A stretch of 6,809 nt of DNA from Lachnospiraceae bacterium UBA2868 (lineage in GTDB: Bacteria > Bacillota_A > Clostridia > Lachnospirales > Lachnospiraceae): assembly GCA_002350465.1 (NCBI GenBank), contig DEEW01000139.1, forward strand, positions 7,988 to 14,796, in the 5' to 3' direction. How positions within the stretch are numbered: the first letter of the stretch is position 1; each line of letters opens with the position of its first letter. Positions 1-5,717 of this stretch are shown piece by piece. The notes under the pieces are model-generated. The model was not told the DNA's origin, ran no database searches, and was given only the letters and a program-made list of their open reading frames with translations. Made by a program: the position numbers and the translations under genes.

Positions 1-426
1 TCAATAAAGACGGACCTGTCCATTGACCATAGTGTGAACATATCTGAGGATCCATCTAATGAGGATAGAGCGTCCGAAGTTCTTCCCAAAATCGAGATCG
101 ATTCAATGTTCTGCGCAGCTGAAGCACTCCTTAGAGGGAGACTATCGGAAACTGACATAGAAAGCATAGCAAATGCGGCAAAGAAGTTCGATATTTCCCC
201 TTACGAGATGAAAAGGTGCATATACAGCGCACTTGGAAGGGATAACGTCTCCAATCTCACCGGATATATCATAAGCCTCATACGCGGCAGCAAAAAGACG
301 ACGGCTCCTTCCGGCAAGGTATCAGGAAGCTTTGTAAGGCCGTTTTATGCCGGTTTTAAAGAAAGAACTTACGATTACGAGGCACTGTTTAATGAGGTCG
401 TAAACAAGCCCTGCCCCGCGATGTGA
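1..426 (+). CDS. C-terminal part of a probable plasmid replication initiator (partial, 5' end outside window)
   Basis: The reading frame is open from base 1 to the TGA at 424-426, giving 141 residues. A GTG at 34 is in frame but has no ribosome binding site, so the gene almost certainly begins upstream of the window. The visible part has an acidic segment, then a helical segment containing MKRCIYSAL and LTGYIISLIRG, and ends with FYAGFKERTYDYEALFNEVV. From memory, this ending resembles the C-terminus of Firmicutes RepA-like, helix-turn-helix initiators, which often close with a pattern like F-x-x-F-x-x-R-x-YDY-x-x-L. Such proteins bind plasmid iterons and start replication. The N-terminal DNA-binding domain is missing here, so the call depends on the tail and on the neighbouring partition and mobilisation genes. 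It converges on the ParM operon and shares a terminator with it. It could instead be another DNA-binding protein with the same tail. Confidence 0.55.
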   Translation, partial: SIKTDLSIDHSVNISEDPSNEDRASEVLPKIEIDSMFCAAEALLRGRLSETDIESIANAAKKFDISPYEMKRCIYSALGRDNVSNLTGYIISLIRGSKKTTAPSGKVSGSFVRPFYAGFKERTYDYEALFNEVVNKPCPAM

Positions 427-449
427 TGATCAAGTGATCTTTTCATATA

Positions 450-480
450 AAAAGAAGCGGGAAAATCCCGCCCCTTTTAT
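450..480. terminator. Bidirectional intrinsic terminator between converging genes
   Basis: A perfect stem GCGGG (457-461) and CCCGC (467-471) with a 5-base loop lies between the stop codon of the initiator gene (424-426) and the stop codon of parM (496-498). On the + strand the stem is followed by CCCTTTT. On the - strand it is followed by TTCTTTTTATA, a better U-tract. It can therefore end both converging transcripts, most convincingly that of the ParM operon. Confidence 0.75.
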
Positions 481-495
481 GATCTATCCCATATC

Positions 496-1470
496 TTATA
501 CGGGGCTTTTATAACCGCACCCTTCGATCTGGGCTTTTAGGAATCCTTTGCAGTTTATCAGGTTTGCATCCTCCGGGATGAAGGTCTTCTTAGTAAATGC
601 CTTTTCTATCTGGCCTTTTAGTATCGTACTCGTGCCCCCGATAAAGATAAGGTTCGTGCTCTCAAGATCCCATTCTTTTAAGCTCTTCTTTATCCTCTGG
701 ACATGAAGGTCTTTTACATCCTCTATGATCTTTGCCGTATCCTTGAAGTTATTTACATACCCTTTATATAAGAAAGAACTTACCTCATCGTCATTAAAAT
801 TTGCATCACACACGGCATTAAGACGGCTCCTTAAGACAGAAAGCAGCGAGTAATATCCCAGTTTTTCCGTCTGACTCTTTAAAGGATCAAAAACCCCGTC
901 GAGGAAGAATCCGGCATTAACATTTAGACCACCGATATCAACTATACCTGCCTTGTTATCAAACTTGTCAGCATACAGGAAAAGTGCCCCGAAGCATTCC
1001 GGAAATATTACACATCTGTCCTTATCCACATAGAAGTAATGCTCCTTACCGTCTATTACAAGATCTACTCTCCCGCTTGGAAATATGTACTCAAAATAAT
1101 CCCTCTTCTCATCTCTGTCCGAGTATACGGAGAGAGGGCATCCTGCTGATACCTCAACCATGTCCCCGTTATCAGTAACAAGTGCTATGGCAACTATCAT
1201 CAGCATCTTATGGATGGCATCCTTTTTTGAATTGGAATAACTAGTATCTCCAGAATATGCCCCTATGGTCCACTCTCCCTCCATACCTTTATCGGGATTC
1301 TTAAATGAAACAACATGAGCACTTTCATCAAGTGTCAGATTTACAAGGCTGTTTGACTGCCCGACTCTTGATCTGAATGATAAATCTTTTACCTTTTTAC
1401 TTCCTTTGTCAAATGACATAGCCTTTGTATAGGCTTTCCCGCAGTCTACTGCTACTATTTTTCTGTTCAT
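496..1470 (-). CDS. parM: ParM/StbA-family actin-like plasmid segregation ATPase
   Basis: This 324-residue protein has the length and ATPase motifs of ParM-type bacterial actins. The phosphate-1 loop is VAVDCGKAYTK (residues 7-17, with Asp9). VSAGCPLSVY (about 107-116) matches the G-x-P-L strand. The phosphate-2 loop is IVDIGGLNVNAG (176-187), and the adenosine-binding segment is LIFIGGTS (274-281). ParM forms dynamic filaments that push plasmid copies apart after capture by ParR bound to a centromere. An ATG 15 bp further upstream (1485) also fits the frame, but the start at 1470 is chosen because GAGGAGG (1483-1477) sits 6 bases before it; the upstream ATG would place the ribosome binding site inside the gene. 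It is the last gene of a three-gene operon, 14 bp after the ParR-like gene, and is followed by a terminator. Family assignment is firm; actual filament dynamics are inferred. Confidence 0.85.
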   Translation of the reverse strand: MNRKIVAVDCGKAYTKAMSFDKGSKKVKDLSFRSRVGQSNSLVNLTLDESAHVVSFKNPDKGMEGEWTIGAYSGDTSYSNSKKDAIHKMLMIVAIALVTDNGDMVEVSAGCPLSVYSDRDEKRDYFEYIFPSGRVDLVIDGKEHYFYVDKDRCVIFPECFGALFLYADKFDNKAGIVDIGGLNVNAGFFLDGVFDPLKSQTEKLGYYSLLSVLRSRLNAVCDANFNDDEVSSFLYKGYVNNFKDTAKIIEDVKDLHVQRIKKSLKEWDLESTNLIFIGGTSTILKGQIEKAFTKKTFIPEDANLINCKGFLKAQIEGCGYKSPV

Positions 1471-1484
1471 ACGTATCCTCCTCA

Positions 1485-1871
1485 TCAGTTCATCATAAAA
1501 TCCGATAACTTATAGTGATCTGTTATACGGCCTGTCGGGTTGTGAAATCTCTCCGGATTCATCTCAGGCTCAGATCCCTGATCTGGTTCTATATCCCTGG
1601 CTGTATTCTTTGGAACATCGCTGTGATCTTCTCTCGATACAGGCGAACTCTTATCAGCATTCCTTATCCTGTTATGTGTCCAGTCCTCGATCGCCCATAC
1701 CATTTCACGTCCGGACAGATTCTCTATACCAAGCTCCTCGATAAGAACACATAAGATGTCATATATGAGCATGTTCCTGCGCCTTGTACTATCAAGAAGC
1801 CTAAACACGGCAGCTCCCATCTTTAGATCATCCGGAGATCCGAACCTTAAGTTATATCTCTTCTCGTCCAT
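1485..1871 (-). CDS. ParR-like ribbon-helix-helix centromere-binding protein
   Basis: This is a 128-residue protein. Residues 4-10 (KRYNLRF) look like the beta strand of a ribbon-helix-helix fold, followed by two helices (about 14-27 and 32-48, the second containing RRNMLIYDILCVLIEEL). A polar, probably disordered linker (about 75-110) leads to a short C-terminal tail ending HYKLSDFMMN. This design (RHH DNA-binding head, flexible linker, short tail) fits ParR, whose head binds the centromere and whose tail contacts ParM. Its position 14 bp before parM supports the role. The ATG at 1871 is chosen because AAGGGAG lies 5 bases upstream; starting at 1919 would add 16 residues that carry this ribosome binding site. 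The gene begins inside the last 20 bp of the lipoprotein gene, so the two are probably translationally coupled. Sequence similarity is low enough that function rests mainly on fold and context. Confidence 0.6.
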   Translation of the reverse strand: MDEKRYNLRFGSPDDLKMGAAVFRLLDSTRRRNMLIYDILCVLIEELGIENLSGREMVWAIEDWTHNRIRNADKSSPVSREDHSDVPKNTARDIEPDQGSEPEMNPERFHNPTGRITDHYKLSDFMMN

Positions 1872-2649
1872 TTTTTCTCCCTTCATATGTCTTAAAATCC
1901 GCAAACAATGCCATGTCATTTACTTCATCATACTTATAGGTAAAGAAGCGGAGCTCATCTTCTACTTTTCTGCAGCCTGTCTTATCAGATCCGGTAAAAC
2001 TGCAGCCATAGCTTAATATCCTGCCTTCCTTATCTAAAAGAAGTGCATCCAACGATCCTACACCTGCAGCTTCGCCTTCAAGACTGATATGCACATCCCC
2101 TACCAGGTCCTCTGCCCCGGCATCAGGATGCGGATCATGCCTTATCTCCCAATCCGATGTCCAAGGAACTGCTGTCAATCCGGACTCCTTAAACGAAACA
2201 TTTCTCCATCTGACTTTTCCGTTTGGCCTGTCACCTATCCCGCAGAAGATAGGGACGAGGATCGTATTCCCCGGTGTTACTTCTCTTTCATAGATGTTTT
2301 CAAGTCCCACTACTGCCCCGGTATCTGCCAAAACCTCCACATCCCCCGACAGTAAAACAGTCGTATCATTCACATTACTTACTGCAATGATCAGATAATT
2401 AAACGGCTTATTTTCAAATGTGGCAGTGCTTATCACTATTCCCGGATACTCTCTTGATATGCCGTATACCCTCTCCCAGGATACTTTCGCATAGTCCTCT
2501 CCAAGTGCCGGCATCTTTTCTTTAACCTCCCGGCCGAGCTTTCTCTCTCTTACGTAAAAGAAATCCGCTTTTTTTACGGCAAGTCCACATCCGGTAAGAC
2601 AAAATGCCGCAATGATCGCAAATATGATTATGTGTTTTATATCCTTCAT
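1852..2649 (-). CDS. Predicted lipoprotein, first gene of the partition operon
   Basis: The protein has 265 residues. Residues 1-21 form a lipoprotein signal: positively charged start (MKDIKH), hydrophobic core (IIIFAIIAAFC) and lipobox LTGC with the lipidated Cys at position 21. The mature protein should be anchored to the outer face of the membrane. Residues about 75-160 look like a beta-rich, possibly immunoglobulin-like domain, with strands such as NYLIIAVSNV and VEVLADTGAVVGL followed by a PGNTILVPI segment, loosely like FxLYD-type extracellular domains. A second beta-rich stretch spans about 182-255, with two cysteines (216 and 226) that could form a disulfide. The start at 2649 is preceded by AAGGAGG with a 4-base spacer; the ATG at 2670 would place that site inside the gene. 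It overlaps the ParR-like gene by 20 bp. I do not recognise a specific family. Lipoprotein prediction is strong; its role is unknown. Confidence 0.75.
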   Translation of the reverse strand: MKDIKHIIIFAIIAAFCLTGCGLAVKKADFFYVRERKLGREVKEKMPALGEDYAKVSWERVYGISREYPGIVISTATFENKPFNYLIIAVSNVNDTTVLLSGDVEVLADTGAVVGLENIYEREVTPGNTILVPIFCGIGDRPNGKVRWRNVSFKESGLTAVPWTSDWEIRHDPHPDAGAEDLVGDVHISLEGEAAGVGSLDALLLDKEGRILSYGCSFTGSDKTGCRKVEDELRFFTYKYDEVNDMALFADFKTYEGRKNGREEI

Positions 2650-2683
2650 GGCTCCTCCTTTCTGACACACTCTTTACTTGCTC

Positions 2684-2710
2684 CATATACTAATAAAGGC
2701 TGTGTTTCAA
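2684..2710 (-). promoter_or_regulatory. Weak candidate promoter of the lipoprotein-parR-parM operon
   Basis: On the - strand, TTGAAA (2710-2705) and TATATG (2689-2684) are separated by 15 bases, about 35 bp before the lipoprotein start. The -35 element is good (5 of 6), the -10 element is moderate, and the spacer is shorter than ideal. One arm of the GCCTTTATTA inverted repeat lies in the spacer, which would suit an operator. The call is tentative. Confidence 0.25.
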
Positions 2711-2775
2711 AAAACAGAAAAAATACGTCCAAAAAACACACTATTTCTTCATATTTTTGCCATTCTTAGTCCCGC

Positions 2776-2921
2776 AAGGCGCTCCGGAACGCCAATTTAT
2801 GCCGTTTTCATCCGAATATCTGACCAAAAGAGTGTCTAAAGGTGACCATGGGCGCCTTATACGTCACTTTTAGTGACTGGATTGTTATGGTTTTAATGCC
2901 TGTAAGGTGCCTGGGGCGCTT
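2776..2921. repeat. Three related GC-rich imperfect palindromes, candidate parC or operator sites
   Basis: Copy 1 is AAGGCGCTCCGGAACGCC (2776-2793), copy 2 is AAGGTGACCATGGGCGCCTT (2839-2858) and copy 3 is AAGGTGCCTGGGGCGCTT (2904-2921). They share AAGG-Y-G at the left and CGC at the right and are each partly self-complementary. Copies 2 and 3 are the closest pair. Start-to-start distances are 63 and 65 bp, near six helical turns. They stand out in an AT-rich background between two operons that each encode a ribbon-helix-helix protein, a fold that commonly binds short palindromic or repeated sites. Only three degenerate copies are seen, fewer than in typical parC arrays. Confidence 0.4.
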
Positions 2922-2955
2922 TTAGGAATCGAATTTTTGCCGGGAAGACATATTT

Positions 2956-2984
2956 TTGTGAAAGATTTTTAAGAAATGTAAAAC
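2956..2984 (+). promoter_or_regulatory. Weak candidate promoter of the mobilisation operon
   Basis: TTGTGA (2956-2961) and TAAAAC (2979-2984) are separated by an ideal 17-base spacer; each matches its consensus at 4 of 6 positions. Transcription would start close to the right arm of the 10 bp inverted repeat and run through the oriT hairpins into the mobC-like gene. No better + strand promoter is evident between here and 3153. Confidence 0.25.
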
Positions 2985-3046
2985 ATGGCCTTTATTAATA
3001 GGTGAGGGCAGGTAGGTAAAAAAATAATTAACAAGCAGAGAAAATA

Positions 3047-3113
3047 GTGCCCAAAGAGGGCACATTTTCGCTTGGAAGGGCTCTGCCCTTACACCTTGTC
3101 AGGCTACGCCTGA
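3047..3113. other. oriT: Candidate origin of transfer (oriT) with three tandem hairpins
   Basis: Three perfect 6 bp inverted repeats lie within 67 bp: GTGCCC/GGGCAC (3047-3052, 3058-3063), AAGGGC/GCCCTT (3076-3081, 3085-3090) and TCAGGC/GCCTGA (3099-3104, 3108-3113). Loops are 5, 3 and 3 bases. The middle hairpin is followed at once by ACACC, the type of hairpin-then-nick-site layout seen at oriT of MOBP elements. The cluster ends 39 bp before the mobC-like gene and its relaxase, the usual place for oriT. None of the hairpins is followed by a T-tract on the + strand, so they do not look like terminators for transcripts entering the mobilisation operon. The exact nick site is not resolved. Confidence 0.6.
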
Positions 3114-3152
3114 AAAAAAAATGGATTTCATAGAGAAAAAAGGATGACAGGG

Positions 3153-3695
3153 ATGAAAGAATTAATACGTGTGTATCTGACGGCTGAATTAATTGAAAAA
3201 GTACGACTTGCTGCCAAGGAAAGCGGTCTTACCTTAAGTACATTTACTTCTATGGTCTTATCTGCTTTTCTTAACAAATATGAATCTACGTCTTTAGAAA
3301 GAAGTGCCTACGATGAAACCTGCACCATCCGACTAAAAGGTAGTGACGCTTCTCTTCTAAAAAAAAGGGCAAAAGTTTATGGCTTGTCCCCGACAGCTTT
3401 TATTCGTGACATAGTTCTTAATCAGAATATGAAGCACATAGTAATAGAGCCTTCTCTCGGACGGCAGATAATAGAGGCATTCAGAGATTACGACATGGAT
3501 CTACAGTATCTTATCCATCTGTATGAATCAGAGGAATCCGTTACTGATAAGAAAGAGATAATAGAATCTGCCATCACCGGAATAGCGGATCTTACTAAAC
3601 TTATCATAAAATACCACAAGAAACTGACCAAATCACACCTGGCCTTAAGAGATGATATCCTGGCAAAGATAAAGGAGGATAAGAGTGGCGATTGA
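3153..3695 (+). CDS. MobC-like mobilisation accessory protein with two RHH-like segments
   Basis: The protein has 180 residues. Residues about 5-42 (IRVYLTAELIEKVRLAAKES, then a second helix through SMVLSAFL) have the strand-helix-helix layout of a ribbon-helix-helix domain. Residues about 57-91 repeat it (CTIRLKGSDASLLKKRAKVY, then SPTAFIRDIVL) and look most like the DNA-binding part of MobC. The rest is helical, with a basic segment about 149-162. MobC-type proteins bind oriT, help the relaxase melt and nick it, and may repress the operon. Start choice: ATG at 3153 has AAAAAGGA 8 bases before it, whereas the ATG at 3144 lies directly against that site. The relaxase gene begins within its last 11 bp, so the two are coupled. 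Being directly after the candidate oriT supports the call. The tandem arrangement is unusual compared with short single-domain MobC proteins. Confidence 0.7.
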   Translation: MKELIRVYLTAELIEKVRLAAKESGLTLSTFTSMVLSAFLNKYESTSLERSAYDETCTIRLKGSDASLLKKRAKVYGLSPTAFIRDIVLNQNMKHIVIEPSLGRQIIEAFRDYDMDLQYLIHLYESEESVTDKKEIIESAITGIADLTKLIIKYHKKLTKSHLALRDDILAKIKEDKSGD

Positions 3696-5412
3696 AAAAG
3701 ACATTGCTATACACGGTGGTTACGGAGTAGACAACTGCGTGGATTACATAACCAATGAGGAAAAATGTACGATACAGCCACCGATATCCAATAAAGATAT
3801 AGTAAACGTCCTTGAGTATTCCCAAAACAGTGAGAAGACCACTGATGAAAGATCTGAAATCGTACTTACTTCCGGAATCTTATGTGACGCTAAAACTTCT
3901 GCTGCTTCCTTTGTAGAATCCTATGGATTATATAAACTTAACCATAAGCCGGAAGTAGCTCGTCGGGGAAGCGGCGGAACAAAGCTCATAAAAGATCATA
4001 AGAGTGGCAAGATGAACCGTGTGGCAAAAGAATCTGTGGAAGCTTACCATGTCATACAGTCATTTCCCGTTACAGAAGGGCTGGATCCAAAACTTGTTCA
4101 TCAAATCGGAAAAGAATATGCCAAAGCAGCATTCCCTGGCTACCAGTGCGTCGTAAGCACCCATATGAACACCGATAACCTTCATAATCATATAGTTGTA
4201 TGTGCCTACAAGGCGGACGGGAGCCGGAAACTTCCCATGAATAAGAAGTTTAGGTATAACATACGGAAGATAAATGACGAGCTGTCCCTGAAATATAACC
4301 TTTCCATTCTTCTTGGAAATGAACACCGCTTTGAGAAAAAGATGGGGATCGGTGAAGATTTCGCTGCTCTTGCGGGAGTATCATTTAAAGAACAGATCCG
4401 CCTCGACATAGAACAGACTCTCTCTAAGGACTATGTCTCTTCCTGGGCAGATTATGTCATATATATGAAAACCCTTGGCTATGAGATAAAAGAAACCGCA
4501 AAAAATGTAACTTATACCAGACCATATATCGACAAGGACGGCAAAAAGAGGGCTCACAAATGCCGGGAGATCCGCCTCGGGGACGCATACCTACGCTCTT
4601 CTATCTGTGAGAGGAAGCAATGGGAGATACAGGCGCCGTCGCATGAATCATCATATTTGCGACATTTACGACAGATATATAACGAATCTCAATCATCCCA
4701 TGACCGGCTCTGGGAAGATGACAGGGGGCGAAATTACCTTGTGGTTGACAGATATGATGATGACGGAAGGCGCAGGAGTGGCCTTGAACTTCTTATTGTT
4801 GCCGCAGTAAAGATGGTTGAATACTACTGGGACAGATTCACCGATATATCAGATAAAATGCCTCAAAGCGAAATAGATCCGATAGACATGCCTCCCTACG
4901 ACAAGATCATATCTCTTCTTGAAGGATTTGAGATAGCACGCACCCTTAATATTGATACAAAAGACGATCTTAAGGTAAAAAAAAGAGAGATTGGAAGAAA
5001 CCTCGCAAAATGCCGCAGAAATCTATCGTCATGCGAAGCAGAAAGCATAAAGCTTGGTAAGGAACTGGATTCTTTAAACGAAAGCGGAATCGACTCCACC
5101 GCAGCTGCAGATCTTACAGCGCGTTTCCATGAACTATCCGAAAAATACATAGAGATAAGAAACCATGTTGTCTCTTTATCCAATACATACAGGCTTCTTT
5201 CAAGGCTTGATCACAGTACGGATCTTGCCATAAGTCCTAAATTCTGCATGGGAAGAGGTGCAGATATGTCAGATTACCCATATCAGGGTATTAACGAAGA
5301 AAGAAGAGACATTACAAACGGCAGAAAATCCGAGAAAACCTTTGATTTTTCGGAGCGCGATGTAGAAATGTCAATAGACCGGGGATATGATATATCACAT
5401 CGAGGGTTATGA
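3685..5412 (+). CDS. MOBP-type relaxase (relaxase/mobilisation nuclease family)
   Basis: This 575-residue protein nicks one strand at oriT, stays covalently bound to the 5' end and leads the strand into a recipient. The N-terminal relaxase domain (about 1-305) carries the likely catalytic Tyr21 in CVDYITNEEKC, the segment YHVIQSFPVTEGLDP (121-135), and the metal-binding motif III STHMNTDNLHNHIVV with His160, Asp164, His167 and His169. A later conserved-looking block REIRLGDAYL (294-303) is also typical of the family. Residues about 425-510 are charged and helical, probably coiled coil; the last 60 residues look disordered. The start is GTG at 3685, with AAAGGAGG 6 bases upstream, inside the end of the mobC-like gene. 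All motif residues are present and the frame is intact. No coupling protein or secretion gene is in the window, so the element appears mobilisable rather than self-transmissible, as far as can be seen. Confidence 0.9.
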   Translation: MAIEKDIAIHGGYGVDNCVDYITNEEKCTIQPPISNKDIVNVLEYSQNSEKTTDERSEIVLTSGILCDAKTSAASFVESYGLYKLNHKPEVARRGSGGTKLIKDHKSGKMNRVAKESVEAYHVIQSFPVTEGLDPKLVHQIGKEYAKAAFPGYQCVVSTHMNTDNLHNHIVVCAYKADGSRKLPMNKKFRYNIRKINDELSLKYNLSILLGNEHRFEKKMGIGEDFAALAGVSFKEQIRLDIEQTLSKDYVSSWADYVIYMKTLGYEIKETAKNVTYTRPYIDKDGKKRAHKCREIRLGDAYLRSSICERKQWEIQAPSHESSYLRHLRQIYNESQSSHDRLWEDDRGRNYLVVDRYDDDGRRRSGLELLIVAAVKMVEYYWDRFTDISDKMPQSEIDPIDMPPYDKIISLLEGFEIARTLNIDTKDDLKVKKREIGRNLAKCRRNLSSCEAESIKLGKELDSLNESGIDSTAAADLTARFHELSEKYIEIRNHVVSLSNTYRLLSRLDHSTDLAISPKFCMGRGADMSDYPYQGINEERRDITNGRKSEKTFDFSERDVEMSIDRGYDISHRGL

Positions 5413-5447
5413 TATGCCTATTTATGATAACCGTATGCCGAAAGAAT

Positions 5448-5469
5448 GGCCGGTCATTTCTGACCGGCC
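5448..5469. terminator. Strong hairpin between converging relaxase and small membrane protein genes
   Basis: A perfect 9 bp stem GGCCGGTCA (5448-5456) and TGACCGGCC (5461-5469) with a 4-base loop lies between the relaxase stop (5410-5412) and the stop of the small - strand gene (5478-5480). On the - strand it is followed by ATTCTTTC, a fair U-tract. On the + strand no T-tract follows. It probably ends the - strand transcript and may act as an mRNA 3' stabiliser or weak terminator for the relaxase transcript. Confidence 0.6.
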
Positions 5470-5477
5470 CGTAGTGT

Positions 5478-5654
5478 CTATTCCATTTCACTCTTTTTTG
5501 ATTTTTTCATCAGATATCCGATAACAACAAAAACAGCACCCACAAGCGTCATGACAAGACCGGTCTTAATATCCGACAGCCCAATGAGAAAATACAATCC
5601 AAGAACTGCGAGTATGATACCTACAACAATTGCCGTTATGTGGGCATTTTTCAT
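5478..5654 (-). CDS. Small membrane protein, 58 residues, two predicted transmembrane helices
   Basis: The sequence begins MKNAHITAIVVGIILAVLGL and ends KKSKKSEME. Two hydrophobic helices are clear, about residues 6-26 and 32-49, joined by a short loop (LSDIKTG) and followed by a lysine-rich tail that should face the cytoplasm. The ATG at 5654 has AAAGGA 8 bases upstream. A hairpin terminator lies directly after the stop. Small two-helix proteins of this kind are common in Firmicutes and mostly uncharacterised; I cannot name a family. It lies 63 bp downstream of the metallo-beta-lactamase-fold gene on the same strand, but the terminator at the end of that gene suggests at least partly separate expression. 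Reading frame, ribosome binding site and membrane topology together make it a likely real gene. Confidence 0.65.
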   Translation of the reverse strand: MKNAHITAIVVGIILAVLGLYFLIGLSDIKTGLVMTLVGAVFVVIGYLMKKSKKSEME

Positions 5655-5717
5655 CTGGAAATTCCTTTGTGATCTGCTGCTCCTAAGCTCCTCCTTTAAT
5701 ATAAAACTTGTTATCCT

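Larger units (their letters stand above)
2691..2997. repeat. 10 bp inverted repeat pair flanking the control region
   Basis: GCCTTTATTA occurs on the - strand at 2700-2691 and on the + strand at 2988-2997. The two arms face away from each other, towards the divergent operons, and enclose all three GC-rich palindromes. They could be matched operators or part of duplicated promoter regions. A chance match in AT-rich DNA is possible, although the leading GCC makes it less likely. Confidence 0.35.
2650..3152. other. Divergent intergenic control region of partition and mobilisation operons
   Basis: About 500 bp separates the start codons of the two divergent operons. I see no convincing ordinary gene in it. 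It contains a candidate promoter on each strand, a 10 bp inverted repeat pair (2691-2700 and 2988-2997), three GC-rich imperfect palindromes at even spacing (2776-2921), recurrent TTTTTGCC-like motifs (2754-2761, 2934-2941 and variants at 2796-2803 and 2891-2900) and a three-hairpin cluster just before the mobilisation genes. The partition centromere (parC) and the oriT are both expected in such a place; the split between them is my inference. Confidence 0.5.

Noticed and set aside
428..443. GATCA/TGATC hairpin followed by TTTT after the initiator stop codon
   Set aside because: The stem is weak and the loop is only two bases; the GCGGG/CCCGC hairpin just downstream is a far better terminator.
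984..1178. Open frame on the + strand within the parM gene
   Set aside because: It is antisense to a gene with all actin-family motifs, lacks a ribosome binding site and has no recognisable domain.
2701..2740. TGTGTTT/AAACACA inverted repeat with a 26-base loop near the lipoprotein promoter
   Set aside because: The arms are AT-rich and short, the loop is long, and the sequence is A-rich throughout, so a chance match is likely.
3099..3113. TCAGGC/GCCTGA hairpin followed by nine A residues, considered as a terminator
   Set aside because: The T-run would precede the hairpin on the - strand, and the + strand has A residues after it, so neither strand has terminator polarity. It fits better as part of oriT.
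3121..3147. Eight-codon frame (ATG at 3121) just before the mobC-like gene, possible leader peptide
   Set aside because: No ribosome binding site precedes it, only a run of A residues, and its content is not distinctive.
2650..3152. CRISPR array or tRNA gene in the repeat-bearing intergenic region
   Set aside because: The repeats are few, degenerate and partly palindromic, with no uniform repeat-spacer pattern, and no cloverleaf-like fold is apparent.
5414..5524. Short + strand frame starting MPIYDNRMPKEWPV directly after the relaxase stop, with GAGGG upstream
   Set aside because: It runs straight through the 9 bp terminator-like hairpin and then antisense through the small membrane protein gene. 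The ending shows no domain character. At most it is a remnant of a lost downstream gene.
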